From: Vulcanisaeta distributa JCM 11213
Lineage (GTDB): Archaea > Thermoproteota > Thermoprotei > Thermoproteales > Thermocladiaceae
NCBI GenBank assembly: GCA_001316125.1
Contig: BBCS01000001.1
Coordinates: forward strand, 372,001 to 436,000
Reading direction: 5' to 3'
DNA length: 64,000 nucleotides
The notes under the pieces were generated by a model. That model did not search any database. It saw only the letters and a program-made list of their open reading frames with translations, and had not been told where the DNA came from. This document shows, piece after piece, positions 47,930 to 58,736 of the stretch; position 1 is the stretch's first letter; each line of letters begins with the position of its first letter. The position numbers were made by a program, and so were the translations under genes.

Positions 47930-48746
47930 GTGGGTAAGAAAATACTGGTGCAGAGGCGTGGGAGGGGGGTGGTTCGCAGTTTAGGAGTCCGAGCTGGATT
48001 AGGGAGGGACCCGTTAGGTATTTATCGATGAGTGAAGTTGAGCTTAATGGAGTAATTAGGGGTGTTGTTAAGGAATTAATGCATGTACCTGGACTTAACG
48101 CCCCCTGTGGCTAGGATAGCGCTTGAGGATGGTAGGGAGTTCCTAAATTACGCGGCTGAGGGTATGTACGTGGGTCAGGTAATAGAGATCGGCGCAATGG
48201 CTAGGCCAATGCCAGGTAATATACTTCCGCTTGGTAAGATTCCGGAGGGTTCCATGATATACAATATCGAGAAGAGGATTAATGATGGCGGTAAGTTCGT
48301 TAGGTCAGGTGTACTTACGCGTGGTCCTCATTCATAAGGACAGTACTACCGTTGTTCAATTACCCAGTGGCAAGGTTATGGAGATAGACTCAAGGGCTAG
48401 GGCAACGGTGGGCATAGTGGCCGGTGGTGGTAGGATCGAGAAGCCCATGCTCAAGGCAGGGACTAAGTACTACAAGTCGCTCGCTAAGTCCTGGAAGTAT
48501 CCAACGGTTAGGGGTAAGGCGATGAACGCGTATGCGCACCCGCATGGTGGTGGTAGTCACCAGAAGGGTGAGACGCCGGTACCAAGGACTGCACCACCTG
48601 GTCAGAAGGTTGGTATAATAGCGCCCAGGTGCACTGGTAGGAGGTGTCCACAGATTGTGCCGAGGGGTAAGAGGGTTTGGGCATCTGGCTATTCGAAGAA
48701 GACGAGGCTTAAGAATAAGAGGACAAGTGCGATGCCGTCAGAATAA
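47930..48746 (+). CDS. rpl2p: 50S ribosomal protein L2, frameshifted
   Basis: Universally conserved large-subunit protein near the peptidyl transferase centre. From GTG 47930, [21 protein letters not shown] is expected, but a G6 run (47964-47969) stands where AGG GGT GGT TCG needs four. A C5 run at 48101-48105 stands where [12 protein letters not shown] needs four. A third slip is near 48310 before [40 protein letters not shown] and [20 protein letters not shown] complete it. An essential gene broken three times is strong evidence for sequence error. Its G4 runs near 48055, 48509 and 48664 are intact. Confidence 0.95.
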
Positions 48747-48748
48747 GG

Positions 48749-49171
48749 TCACTCACCCTTACTCATTAACTCCCTGCACCTATTTAATTCAGCGCTTAAT
48801 GCTGAGTATTTATTAACGTCCTTATACCTAATATCCTCAAGGTACCTCTTGACCCCATTTATTATGGACCTAAGGACCTCACGTGATGATAGATAGCCCC
48901 CATACCTCTCCTGGACCTTACTAATAATATCATTGCAACTAGCAACGCCCTCGTTAAGTAGGTTTATGACGTAGTTTACCGCGTCCTCCATGATCTTCTT
49001 AATCTCGGTCCAGTGAATATCGCCTGCCTTAGTACGTACTAAGCCCTGGGCCGGTAGGTTTGGTGACCAGGTATAACCACAGTCCAGGCACTTAAATGTT
49101 AGTGTCTCCGAAACAACAATTGCTATTCTCCTGGAGCCGCACCTTGGGCATGAGACACCCTGAATGGACAT
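48749..49171 (-). CDS. Zinc-ribbon protein of unknown function
   Basis: Intact, 140 residues. SCPRCGSRRIAIVVSETLTF KCLDCGYTW is a four-cysteine zinc ribbon like those of transcription factors. The rest is helical: DIHWTEIKKIMEDAVNYVIN, CNDIISKVQERYGGYLSSRE and VLRSIINGVKRYLEDIRYKD, possibly a winged-helix-like part (residues about 75-110). It could be a regulator or an RNA-polymerase-associated factor. It ends two bases from the L2 stop, convergent. Confidence 0.6.
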   Translation of the reverse strand: MSIQGVSCPRCGSRRIAIVVSETLTFKCLDCGYTWSPNLPAQGLVRTKAGDIHWTEIKKIMEDAVNYVINLLNEGVASCNDIISKVQERYGGYLSSREVLRSIINGVKRYLEDIRYKDVNKYSALSAELNRCRELMSKGE

Positions 49172-49243
49172 ACCTCATTTATGAAGTCAACTCATTTATT
49201 ATAAAATGCTTATGCTGGTCCCTGGGTAATTACGGTAATGATA

Positions 49244-50330
49244 TTACACAAAGCGCCTAATATGCTTACAGGGTACGTTCCTCTGGTTGAGCCAGGAAAT
49301 AATCGTTGGACCGAACACGATCGGCGCCTTACTAAGTTCATCAACATTTCTCGAGCCTGTGAGGAACATGGCAATCCTAAACTCCTTAAGTAACCTGCCA
49401 ATGAATCTCTTGGCTTCATCATAACCCTTAAGTGCGGCTAATAGAAGGGGGTCTTGACATTGAGAAGGCGTTGGCCCCCCCAATGGCCATTGCCTTAGCG
49501 CCATCAAGCCCACTCCTAATACCCCCCCCTGAGGCGATTATTACGCCGTTGTACACACTCCTAACCTCACAAATGGACACCGCGGTTGGTATTCCCCAAC
49601 CACTGAATATGTCCGCCTCATCCGTTGTCCCAGCCCTTATACTCTCTATCCTTATGAACGAAGTGCCTCCAGCACCGGCGACGTCAATGGCGTCAGGACC
49701 AACCCTAGAAACAAGGGCCTTAGCAACCTCCATGGATATTCCATTACCAACCTCCTTAACAATCAACGGCCTATTAGCCACCCTCTTAATGAATCTGAGC
49801 TTATCAATGATACCCCCCCTAAACCAGGGCTCACCTTCAGGCTGGAAAACCTCCTGGGCAGGGTTTAGGTGAATGGCTATTGCATCGGCATTAATCATAT
49901 CTATTGCTTGGGAAACCCAATCACTAAGTACCTTCTCATCAAGCCTAGAGACCTGTGGAGCACCCAGGTTGGCTATCTTAAGGGCGGTCGGCGCGTTCTC
50001 GGCAACAACCCTAAAGCTCCGGGCAGTCTCCGGTTTGACGATAGCAATCCTCTGGGAGCCAACGTACATACCAATGCCATACTCCTCAGCGCACTTGGCG
50101 AGTGTGGAGTTAATTTTCTCAGCAGTCTCAGTACCACCGGTCATCGCGCCAATAATGAATGGAAACGACAACCTCTTATTAAACATCGTAATTGACGTAT
50201 CGACATCGTCAAGGTCAATTTCAGGTAATGCCATATGTATTAAGTACACCTCATTAAATAGGTTGTTACCCTCCTCAACGTTTTTCTCCGACGCAATCCT
50301 AATATGATCATCCTTCCTACTCTCAATCAT
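49244..50330 (-). CDS. fni: Isopentenyl-diphosphate isomerase type 2, frameshifted near the C-terminus
   Basis: FMN-dependent enzyme interconverting IPP and DMAPP, feeding the lipid pathway. [66 protein letters not shown] and [15 protein letters not shown] are all family motifs. [11 protein letters not shown] and [13 protein letters not shown] have G-run glycine gains. A C5 run (49447-49451, four expected) breaks the frame; [20 protein letters not shown] and PCKHIRRFV finish it at 49244. About 360 residues, normal. Confidence 0.93.
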
Positions 50331-50486
50331 TCAAAGCATGAATCAAATAACGAAATAAAAACTTATCCTAAGTATCATGTAATCTATAACCTATATAGTT
50401 ATTAAGAGTAAATATATTGATTAAACCCATTTCACAATATAAATTTATTAACAGAGCAATTCTCATATCATCTCGGTGATAAGAAA

Positions 50487-50630
50487 ATGTTCATGAGCAA
50501 AAACAAATCGCAGAATAACCAGGTAAATACGGAAAGGAGAATATACAGAGGATACACAGCTGTTGAGTATTTGAGGGATGGTAAGGCTATTTTATGGAGT
50601 GGAAATAAGGCATACACGCTATATTTATGA
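50487..50630 (+). CDS. Small protein, 47 residues
   Basis: Not recognised. MFMSKNKSQNNQVNTERRIY and RGYTAVEYLRDGKAILWSGN KAYTLYL. Support comes from its control sequences: AATATAAATTTATTAAC (about 50437-50453) as promoter, then GGTGAT (50475-50480) as a ribosome binding site 7 bases before the ATG. It stands alone in the gap between fni and the drug-type MFS gene. Such an independent promoter and binding site make a real gene likely. Confidence 0.5.
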   Translation: MFMSKNKSQNNQVNTERRIYRGYTAVEYLRDGKAILWSGNKAYTLYL

Positions 50631-50698
50631 TTTGCTATTTAAAATTGAAAATAATATCTTATTAAAATGATCGTGTTTTCTTAAAATATTTTATGTCT

Positions 50699-52782
50699 TT
50701 AACTATTTGATGATTTTACTTTAAGCCATGCATTAACAACCTCACTTAACCAATCAGGTATACTTACATACTTAGTCAATGTCTCTATTGTTAAGTTATT
50801 AAACTGGCAATCATTAATGCTATTCACGAAGTTTATAAACCAGTAGGTAACCCGGAAGTGATGGCTATTGCATATACAAGCTCCTTACCCGTTATGCTAT
50901 TTAATACGGTATCGCCAAGCTCAGTATTCATTAGCAAGTATGCTGCGTAGGCCTTTCGTAGTATCGGGTCCGACTTAAAATCGATATTACTACTGACACC
51001 ATTTGTGGTCTTACTACCTATTGGGTCCAAGGTATTTGTTTGCTCAATCACCTTTGCCGTGCTCCTTGCACCCACCTGTACCGTCTCAATGGTATGATGG
51101 AAAGCCTCCCTGCCCCCCCTTAAGTATGAGAATACTGCGGCAAGTATGGCAAGTATGGCCGCCGTGTGATATGCGTAGTAGAAGCCGACTGCATGGCAGG
51201 CGCTATTGCGCTTGGAAGAAGGTTAGCTTATCAATGTTGCTAAATACGTTAGCTGGTAATGATATATCCGCCTGCTCAACCAAGGTCTTTATTGGGTCGT
51301 AACCTAGGAATGCTGCGAAGAGCGCGTATACTGGCGGTATTGACACGAGCTTCTCGGCGTCGAGCATTGGGACTCCAGCACTTAATAACGCCTTGTATAT
51401 TGACTGCGTAAGTACTGTTGAGGCTCCGGTCAGGATTAGTGTTAGGAATATTGCAAAGCTCATTAATAGGCCTATGTTTTGCATGGAAGCCCTCAGCCCA
51501 GATGCGGCTGACCTCTCTGTCGGCGGCACGGCGCTCAGTATTGATACGAGGTTTGGTGATTGAAATAGGCCCGAGCCGGCGCCCATTAGTAGTAGTATTG
51601 CTGCAAACCATATGTAGTTGAAGTTCGTTATTGGCAGTAATGTTAGTAATTCAAAGCTTGCCGCAAGTAATATAGCACCGAGTGTGGATACTACCCTGGC
51701 ACCAAACCTATTCAGCAACTTACCACCTATTGGTGCGAAGATTGCGTTGGTGATACTACTCGGTATTAGGTATATCCCAGCCCAAAGAGGTGTGTCTGCG
51801 TATGGGATGCCATGAAGCGGCAGATAAATAGCTTGTAAGAGCAGTGATAGGACGAATACATTGGCTCCCTGGGCGAGGAATAGGAAGAGACTGCTCACTA
51901 CACCATAGGTGAACTGCCTAATCCTGAATAGCCTAACCCTTAGCATTGGTTCGTTAATCCTGGACTCAATAACGAATAGTAATACAAATAAGGCGCCGCC
52001 GACGCCAAGCAATACCCAAACCATTGGGTTGCCCCCCCAGCCGAGTGACGAATTTCCGTAGGGCATCATTGATAGCATTAATCCCATGAGTAGGAGCACC
52101 AATGATGCTGTTAGTAATGATGCGCCGACCCAGTCAATTCTAGCCCTTGTAAATCCAGCGGGTAACTTATAAACGCTTTTGTATGCCCATACAATACTGA
52201 CCACGCCCACTGGTACGTTGAATAGGAAAACCCACCTCCAATTAATTGTTGCTAATAAACCACCAACCACTAAACCCAATATACTGCCTGCACTAAACGA
52301 TATGCCTACTATACCTGCGCCACGCCCCCCCTACGCTCTGGTGGAAAAACATCAGTTATTAGGGCAGCGCTATTACTGAACATCATTGACCCACCTAAAC
52401 CCTGTACGAATCTATAAATGACCATTTGAATACCAGCAATGGCTCCGTAACCCGGTGTTAACCCCCCCAACAATAATGATGCCGTGGTAAATACGATATC
52501 GCCCATAGTGAATACCCTACCTCTGCCATATATGTCGGATAACCTGCCGATGAGGGCTACGGTAATCGCCATTATCAATGGGTATGCGAACATTATCCAT
52601 GCCATTATCATGAAGCCTATTGATGAATTGATACTTAGTCCAATACCCCCCCTGAGTATCGCGGGTAGCGCGATTACAACTGATGAGATGTTAATTGATC
52701 CAAGTAACGCTCCAAGGAACGCATTTATCAATACGGCCCTTCTCTGACTTTCACTTATTGATACCCATAGTTCTCTTTGCAT
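50699..52782 (-). CDS. MFS drug-efflux type transporter (DHA2, 14 TM), frameshifted
   Basis: Large exporter of the EmrB/QacA type. ALLGSINISSVVIALPAILR, then RLSDIYGRGRVFTMGDIVFT, the loop 2-3 motif, and YRFVQGLGGSMMFSNSAALI, motif C-like. A slip near 52320 leads to AGIVGISFSAGSILGLVVGG and INWRWVFLFNVPVGVVSIVW. Slips near 51200 and 50835 extend the C-terminus through AYHTAAILAILAAVFSYLRG, then a soluble tail TGKELVYAIAITS and VNSINDCQFNNLTIETLTKY to 50699. About 690 residues; the roughly 150-residue tail is unusual for the family. Confidence 0.8.
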
Positions 52783-52895
52783 ACGATTATGGCATTCGGA
52801 TACTCAGCATTTATAAAACCTTCTTTGTTAGTGATATCGGCTATTTTCTCTATTTAGGGAAAGACTTAATTACTATTTGTCATAAATAAGACATT

Positions 52896-53852
52896 GTGGA
52901 GAAGGCTTTAATCATTGGGCTTGGGTTCATTGCGACGAACCTAGCTAAGCACTTAGTTGATAGGGGGTTTTGATGTATATATAACCTATAGGTCAATTCA
53001 CGGTAGTAAAGCACTAATGATGAAGGACCTGCTGAGGTTGAACGTAAAGCCTCACCGGCTAGACCCGAGTAATTACGAAGATCTGGTGAAGTTAATTAAT
53101 AACGTTAAGCCAAATTACGTGTTTAATACAGTGGGCCTGCTAAGTGGTTCATGGAATGAGTTGTGGAATGCCCATGTTGAAGTTCCCCGCAATATTGCAA
53201 GGGCAATACTAAGTATTGATAAATCAATAAAGCTGATTCACATAAGTGCTTCAGCAGCCTCAGGAAAGATAGGTAATTTCATAAAGGAGGAACCAGCACA
53301 CTGTGATTTCTCTTACGTAAATCCCAGGAGTGATTATGAAAGGTCTAAATGCGATGGCGAAAGAACCATTAAAGAGCTAGGTAATGAGGGCCTTAATTAC
53401 GTCATTGTTAGACCGACCCTTGTTTATGGTTATTACAATGATCATAATGAGTTCCTAAGCCTTTATAGGCTTGTGAGGATGGGCCTAGTGCCTCAGGTTA
53501 AGGGGTTTATCGGTGCGATTTACGTGGGTTACCTGGTAAGAATGCTCGAGAAATTGGCTGTTAGTGAGGAGTTTAGGAATACGTTTCTCTATGCAACTGA
53601 GTGCACCATGTACAATTTAGGCGACTTCGCAGAACTAATGGCTAATTTCCTGGGAGTTAGCGGTGTCAGATTGCCATTACCGCCTAGCCTTGTTGGTTTG
53701 TTTCTACCGAGTGGTGTTCGTTCGTTGCTTAAATACATTAATGTGCAGTATGATTGCGGAAGTACGAGGGGGGGGTATTAGGTGATGTTGAGCCTGCTAT
53801 TGATGTTGGTGTTAAGGAGATGGTTGATTGGCTGAGGAGGGTTTATGGGTAG
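52896..53852 (+). CDS. NAD-dependent epimerase/dehydratase, frameshifted
   Basis: Extended short-chain dehydrogenase acting on a nucleotide sugar or similar. From GTG 52896: EKALIIGLGFIATNLAKHLV, then a G5 run (52963-52967; AGG GGT TTT GAT expected) breaks the frame before DVYITYRSIHGSK. LIHISASAASGKIG and FSYVNPRSDYERSKCDGE carry the catalytic S and YxxxK (YERSK). A slip at the G8 run 53768-53775 precedes VLGDVEPAIDVGVKEMVDWL. About 318 residues. It probably works in surface glycan synthesis. Confidence 0.82.
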
Positions 53853-53886
53853 TAAGTATTTAATGGCTTACTTATGAGTGGTCTTG

Positions 53887-54206
53887 ATGAGTGAGCCCAG
53901 GGTTGCTGGCGTATTAATGCTCGTTAGTGGAGCTTCCTACTCATCCCAGCTATTCTCCTCGGTGTTGTATCACTTATCCTGGTGCCAATACCTAACATAG
54001 GCTCTACGATTCTCTGGGCGTTAACATTGATAGTTATTGCCCTGGCCATAATGAACATAGGCGCTGGTGCATTATTAATATCTAGGCAGAATGATCCTGA
54101 GGTTCGGACGTTGGGTATTGTGGTTGCTGCGTTAAACCTGGTCTTTACTTGGTGGACATTGATAGGCGCCCTACTTGCCGTGCTTGAATTAGCGTTCCTA
54201 ATATGA
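53887..54206 (+). CDS. Small membrane protein, frameshifted
   Basis: Not recognised. MSEPRVAGVLMLVSGAS, then after a slip near 53932 LLIPAILLGVVSLILVPIPN, STILWALTLIVIALAIMNIG, AGALLISRQNDPEVRTLGIV and TWWTLIGALLAVLELAFLI: about 106 residues and four membrane segments. It lies between the epimerase and the RNase Z-like gene on the same strand. TATTTAATGGC just upstream is a possible promoter. Confidence 0.55.
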
Positions 54207-54253
54207 CTTAATCATGTAGTACTCCTTATAATTACTGGAGTTTTATCAATGCC

Positions 54254-55006
54254 GTGAAGGTAATTCCACTTGGAACTGGTGGTTGGGTTTCAAACCCATT
54301 ACTTGGTAATGTATCACTACTTGTAGAGGTTGGTAATTCAAGGATTTTAATTGATGCTGGTGAGGGCACGTATAGGGCCTTAAGGATGTGCGGCTTTGAC
54401 GTGAATGACCTAGACTTAATGCTCATAACGCATAGGCATGGGGATCATGTAATGGGCCTATCAACCCTAGCGCTATTTGCAAGGTCCAAGGGGATTATGC
54501 TTAAAGTTTATGGGCCCAGGGATGTGGATCTACAAAGGCTCTTTGACGCATTAGGCATACCGCAATACCTATCAGCAATAGAATTCCATCCAATTGACCC
54601 AAGCCCAGAGCCGTTAACCGTGTTAATCACTCATGATTACAGGGTCACAGCCGTATTGGCCGACCACACAGTGCAGACCCTGGCGTACAGGATTGATGCG
54701 GCTGATGGTTCATGCATAACATACAGTAGCGATACAAGGCCAACAAAGAATATAGTTAACCTCGCCAAGGGCTGCACATTACTAATTCACGAGACATCAG
54801 GGAACCCAGGCACTGAGGAGGCGTCCCATTTGCATGGTCATTCAACGACGAGTGAGGCAATTCAGATAGCCAGGGAGGCCGGTGTTAAGTACTTAATGCC
54901 GATTCATTATTACGTGGAACCGCCCATATTAAGTAATGTTGGTAATGATGTTGGTATTGTCATACCATTACCATGCACACCGCTTGATATTCAGAAATTG
55001 AAATAA
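54254..55006 (+). CDS. RNase Z-like metallo-beta-lactamase protein
   Basis: Intact, 250 residues. The metal motif is LITHRHGDHVMGLST; later ligands appear in VLADHTVQTLAYR, TYSSDTRPTKNIVNL, LLIHETSGNPG and HLHGHSTTSEAIQIA. The order and the SDTRP and HST elements match tRNA 3'-endonuclease (RNase Z/ELAC). It starts at a GTG (54254) in the reading KVIPLGTGGW. If RNase Z, it matures tRNA 3' ends, but the region between the first motif and SDTR is shorter than in bacterial enzymes, so another phosphodiesterase is possible. Confidence 0.8.
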   Translation: MKVIPLGTGGWVSNPLLGNVSLLVEVGNSRILIDAGEGTYRALRMCGFDVNDLDLMLITHRHGDHVMGLSTLALFARSKGIMLKVYGPRDVDLQRLFDALGIPQYLSAIEFHPIDPSPEPLTVLITHDYRVTAVLADHTVQTLAYRIDAADGSCITYSSDTRPTKNIVNLAKGCTLLIHETSGNPGTEEASHLHGHSTTSEAIQIAREAGVKYLMPIHYYVEPPILSNVGNDVGIVIPLPCTPLDIQKLK

Positions 55007-55112
55007 TTAATTATTTATTTAATGATATCGAGGTAATAATAATTTGAATAATATCAAAGAATTAACTCTAGGAAATACTTATAATTAAGGTATGGCAATT
55101 TATTATGTGAGG

Positions 55113-56527
55113 ATGGGTATTTCACGTACTGTCTGGCTATAATCGGCGTTATAATCGTGGTAGTAATAGCCGTTGGTGCCTATTACTACATTAAAGCCAT
55201 AACCACGCCTAAAACAGTAACCTTAGTTGTTGTTGCCTACTCAGGAACCACCGCGCAATTCATACAATTCGCCGGTCAATTATTCCATGAGGAACATCCA
55301 AACGTGTATGTCAAGGTTATCACATACCCATTCAGTCAGTACGTTACTAACGAGTTAACGGCACTTGAGGCTCACTCAACTGAGTATGATATTATAGAGT
55401 TCACGTCAACATCATCACTTAGGTTTGTGCCTTACGTATTACCACTTAATTCATATGTAGGAACCCTATTCAACATGAGCGACTTAATGGCTCCTCAGGA
55501 GGCGTTTGGTGGCGAGTTCTATAACACGACGACTGGGCAGATTGAGTATATTGCATAGCCTACGAGACTGTGACCTACATGCTTGCCTATAAGTGCTCTA
55601 TATTCAACAACCAAACACTGGCCCAGGAGTTCTATAGTGAGTATGGTGTTGAGTTTAATCCATTAACATGGCAGAACTGGACCACCGTGCTTGAGGTTGA
55701 TCAATTCCTCGTGGGTCACGGAATAACTAAGTATGGTGTCTTAGTCGATGATCACGTATCGCATGGCATAATAGACGCGTATCCAGCAATATTTGGTTGG
55801 TGGTACATGAGAGATCCGAACCTTAACGATGGCAGGATTGGTGGTTTACCGAACTTCAACATAATGTTCTACGGAGCGCCAGCCCCCAGGTTGTCCATAC
55901 CCATTGCCTGACTTCAACACGACAGATGGTATTGAGGCTCTGGAGGTTTATAAGGAACTTGTGTCTTATGAGCCGCCACCAAACGTCACACCGGTAACCT
56001 ATGATAATCTGCCAGAGCTATATGCTGAGTATGCCCCTGCCGCGTTAATGTTCGTAAGTCAATTGTCATACTTACCACCAAGCGTCTATAATGATACGTG
56101 CCTAGCACCATTACCGGGTGGCTACGCGGAAACCGGCACTAACTTCCTGGCCGTTAGTAAGTACTCAACACATAAGCAGTTGGCTCTTGAATTCCTGGCA
56201 TTCCTAGTGTCACCTAAGGTTCAGGTGTATGAGTATCTGTACTTCCATAAGTTCCCAATATCAAAGGAGGCATTCCAAATGCTGCTGAGTAATAGCACTC
56301 TTAGTGAGCATGATAAGGAGTTACTTGAGGCGGTTTATGATGCGGCTCAGTACGCCTGGGCGAACCCACCGAACATACCACCTACATACACAGAGCTAAT
56401 ACCAAGCTTCAACCAGGAGGTGTTTAGCTACCTACTTGGGCAGGTAAGTGCTCAGCAGGCGATGAATACGGCGGCCGAGTCCTGGATAAACGCCCTCGTT
56501 CAGACCTATGGTTCCTGTTCAGGCTAA
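55113..56527 (+). CDS. ABC sugar-type substrate-binding protein, frameshifted
   Basis: Extracellular solute-binding protein (family 1) that delivers substrate to the permease encoded next. From ATG 55113: MGISRTVW, slip near 55140, then IIGVIIVVVIAVGAYYYIKA as an N-terminal anchor. VTLVVVAYSGTTAQFIQFAG, YDIIEFTSTSSLRFVPYVLP, FGWWYMRDPNLNDG and ALMFVSQLSYLPPSVYNDTC follow, with slips near 55556 and 55895. EFLAFLVSPKVQVYEYLYFH is the conserved late block. About 470 residues. No lipobox Cys, so anchoring is by the helix. No ATPase gene is found nearby. Confidence 0.82.
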
Positions 56528-56598
56528 TACTTGCATATAACGTTAGCTTATGTTAAAAATTAAAAATTAAATTCTTCACGATATGTAACTGGGCTGGC

Positions 56599-58278
56599 AT
56601 GAGGAGGTTTTGGCTAATACCATATTTAATATACATACTAGCCTTCGGATTAATTCCATTAATCCTAACCTTTTACTTCGTTGGGTTTAACCCATCATCG
56701 ATAAAGGCTTAATAACGGATTTTCCGCCGGGCACGTTTAACCTGGCACTTTACAATACATTACTTTTCGCGACAATGACGGCTTTAGTATCGACGTTGCT
56801 GGCATTAGTGCTGGCAATCAGTTGATAGTTTACCCATGAAGTGGCAGGTGCCAATGTCGCTAATAATACTTGTTCCATACACGATACCATTCATATCATC
56901 ATCAATGATATGGTACACACTCTTCGACCCAATGTACGGTCCCTTCTACTACCTGTTCAGGTTGTTTCACATACCCATGCTAAACATGACCACGATACCT
57001 GGTCTATCGATATGGGCAGTAATAATTGTAGGGATATGGAGCAGCACGTCATTTGCCTACCTGGTAATCATTGGAGGTCTTAAGTCAATTAGTAAGGAGC
57101 TTAAGGAGGTTTCTCAGGTGATGGTGCTTCCCTCTCGCAATACTACAGTGGTGTTGCGCTACCCTACATTTTCAAGATCGTACTTACCGCATTCCTAGTA
57201 ATATTTGTACTTCAACTGGGTAATTTCGACATACCATATGTGCTAACAGAGGGTGGACCTGGATACTCATCAACAACATTACCCCCCCTGCTCATATTCG
57301 ACCTACTTTACTTCATTGGCAACTTCTCAGGTGGTGAGGCTGCGGCAGCGATACTCGCAGCTTTAGCCACATTACCAGCCGCGGCATTACTCTACGTTAT
57401 GCGTAGTGGTGGGCTTTACGTAAGGCTCCCTGTGATTAAAATACCGGATAAAGTCTATGATTCGCTGCTATGGTTATTAACGGTGGTAATACTGCTCTTC
57501 CTGCTATTCCCCGTTTATTGGATGGTTGTACTTGCCTTTAGGCCGAATATTTACGACTTCGTATCACCACCAATACTATACCCAGTCGCCCTTACCGCCA
57601 AGTACTTCGTGAGCGCACTCACTGGCTCTACACCCTACATATCCACAAACCTCGTTGTTGGAGTATTCGTAGCCTCGATCTCAGCGGTGCTTGCAGGTAC
57701 AGCCTCTTACATAATGTCGAAGCAAAACATTTACTGGTTGTTACTAATCACGATATATCTATACTCATTACCAGCCACGAGCTTCATATTCCCAGTATAC
57801 ATCCTATTTATGAACTCAGGACTCCTAAACACCTGGTGGGCACTGATACTGGCTGAGCCCATATTCACAGTAACGCTATCCGCCTGGCTCCTCTTCAACA
57901 TATACAGGGATCTACCAAATGAGTATCAGGAGTTAGCTGAGATTGAGGGTGCCTCCTCGACATACACGTTGTTTAGGATCATAGCACCAATAACCAGGAG
58001 TAGCTGGTTCATGGTAATGATACTATCCTTCATAATAAGCTGGCAGTTACTATTCTACCCATTAATACTCACGGAGACCCCATGGCAATTCAACTTCCCA
58101 CCAACGGGCGCGCAGACAGTAACTATATTCGCAATAGAGGCCATAAGGAGTAAGGCGGTTGATTGGGGGGGACTACTGGCTTCATCAGCTTGTGGTTGCG
58201 TTACCGGTCATGGTGCTCAGTTACATAATAATGGGTAGGTTGCTTGAGGGATTTAACATTGGTGGTATAAAGGGATAA
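56599..58278 (+). CDS. ABC transporter permeases (MalF- and MalG-like) in one open frame, frameshifted
   Basis: Two permease domains of a carbohydrate-type importer. The first, from ATG 56599 (MRRFWLIPYLIYILAFGLIP), includes a slip near 56695, MSLIILVPYTIPFISSSMIW, and the EAA loop SKELKEVSQVDGASLSQYYS with a slip near 57120. It ends ATLPAAALLYVMRSGG. Without a stop the frame runs on to YDSLLWLLTVVILLFLLFPV YWMVVLAFRP, the MalG-type start. The second EAA loop is NEYQELAEIEGASSTYTLFR. A slip near 58190 leads to VALPVMVLSYIIMGRLLEGF. An internal ATG (about 57399, MRSGGLYVRL) could start a separate second permease. Confidence 0.8.
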
Positions 58279-58281
58279 TTA

Positions 58282-58299
58282 AATGCATATATATGCATT
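58282..58299. promoter_or_regulatory. Perfect 18-base palindrome, possible operator
   Basis: AATGCATATATATGCATT is its own reverse complement. A third AATGCAT half-site occurs at about 58314-58320. It lies between the permease stop (58278) and the winged-helix gene, just upstream of that gene's promoter, as expected of a dimer-binding operator. Confidence 0.5.
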
Positions 58300-58332
58300 A
58301 TGCTATTCATAAGAATGCATGATGAGAAAGGT

Positions 58333-58366
58333 TTTTAAATTCGATATCAGAATCGATATTGGTGAT
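58333..58366 (+). promoter_or_regulatory. Promoter, TCGATAT direct repeats and SD of the winged-helix gene
   Basis: TTTTTAAA (58332-58339) is the TATA element. TCGATAT occurs at 58341-58347 and again at 58353-58359, twelve bases apart, overlapping the expected transcription start. GGTGAT (58361-58366) is a ribosome binding site before ATG 58371. The layout suggests autoregulation by the encoded regulator. Confidence 0.5.
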
Positions 58367-58370
58367 AAGC

Positions 58371-58700
58371 ATGTTCGGAATAACGAGATGGGGGGGCGCA
58401 TGGATAATACTGAACCAGATAACGGATAGGATTAAGATAAGTGATTTAAGAAGCAAGGTACCACTCTATGGCACAGCCTTTGACTATGCAATAAGTTCAT
58501 TACAAATGGCTGGCCTAATAAGGGTTGTTAGGGAGGGTAATGAGGAATACGTGGAATTAACGGATCTCGGCAAGAGCTTCAAGAGCTGGTACGCAAGCTA
58601 TCCATACCCACCACCTGTACCATGGGGGGGCCCAGGCTGGGGGGGTTGGTTCTACGGAGGATGGCATGGTGGCTGGAGGCGCTGGTGGCATTGGTGGTGA
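58371..58700 (+). CDS. Winged-helix regulator with Gly/Trp-rich C-terminal tail
   Basis: Intact, 109 residues. Residues about 8-70 form a winged helix of the PadR/ArsR kind: GAWIILNQITDRIKISDLRS, YGTAFDYAISSLQMAGLIRV, EEYVELTDLGKSFKSWYASY. Residues about 78-109 are PPPVPWGGPGWGG followed by FYGGWHGGWRRWWHWW, a tail with about nine Trp. Part of the glycine count comes from G7 runs (58379, 58624, 58639). ATG 58371 is chosen because GGTGAT precedes it. Such tails may bind carbohydrate, membrane or a partner. Probably controls itself and the ABC importer. Confidence 0.65.
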   Translation: MFGITRWGGAWIILNQITDRIKISDLRSKVPLYGTAFDYAISSLQMAGLIRVVREGNEEYVELTDLGKSFKSWYASYPYPPPVPWGGPGWGGWFYGGWHGGWRRWWHWW

Positions 58701-58736
58701 TATAATGTCATACCTCATTAAAAATTAAAAATAGAA

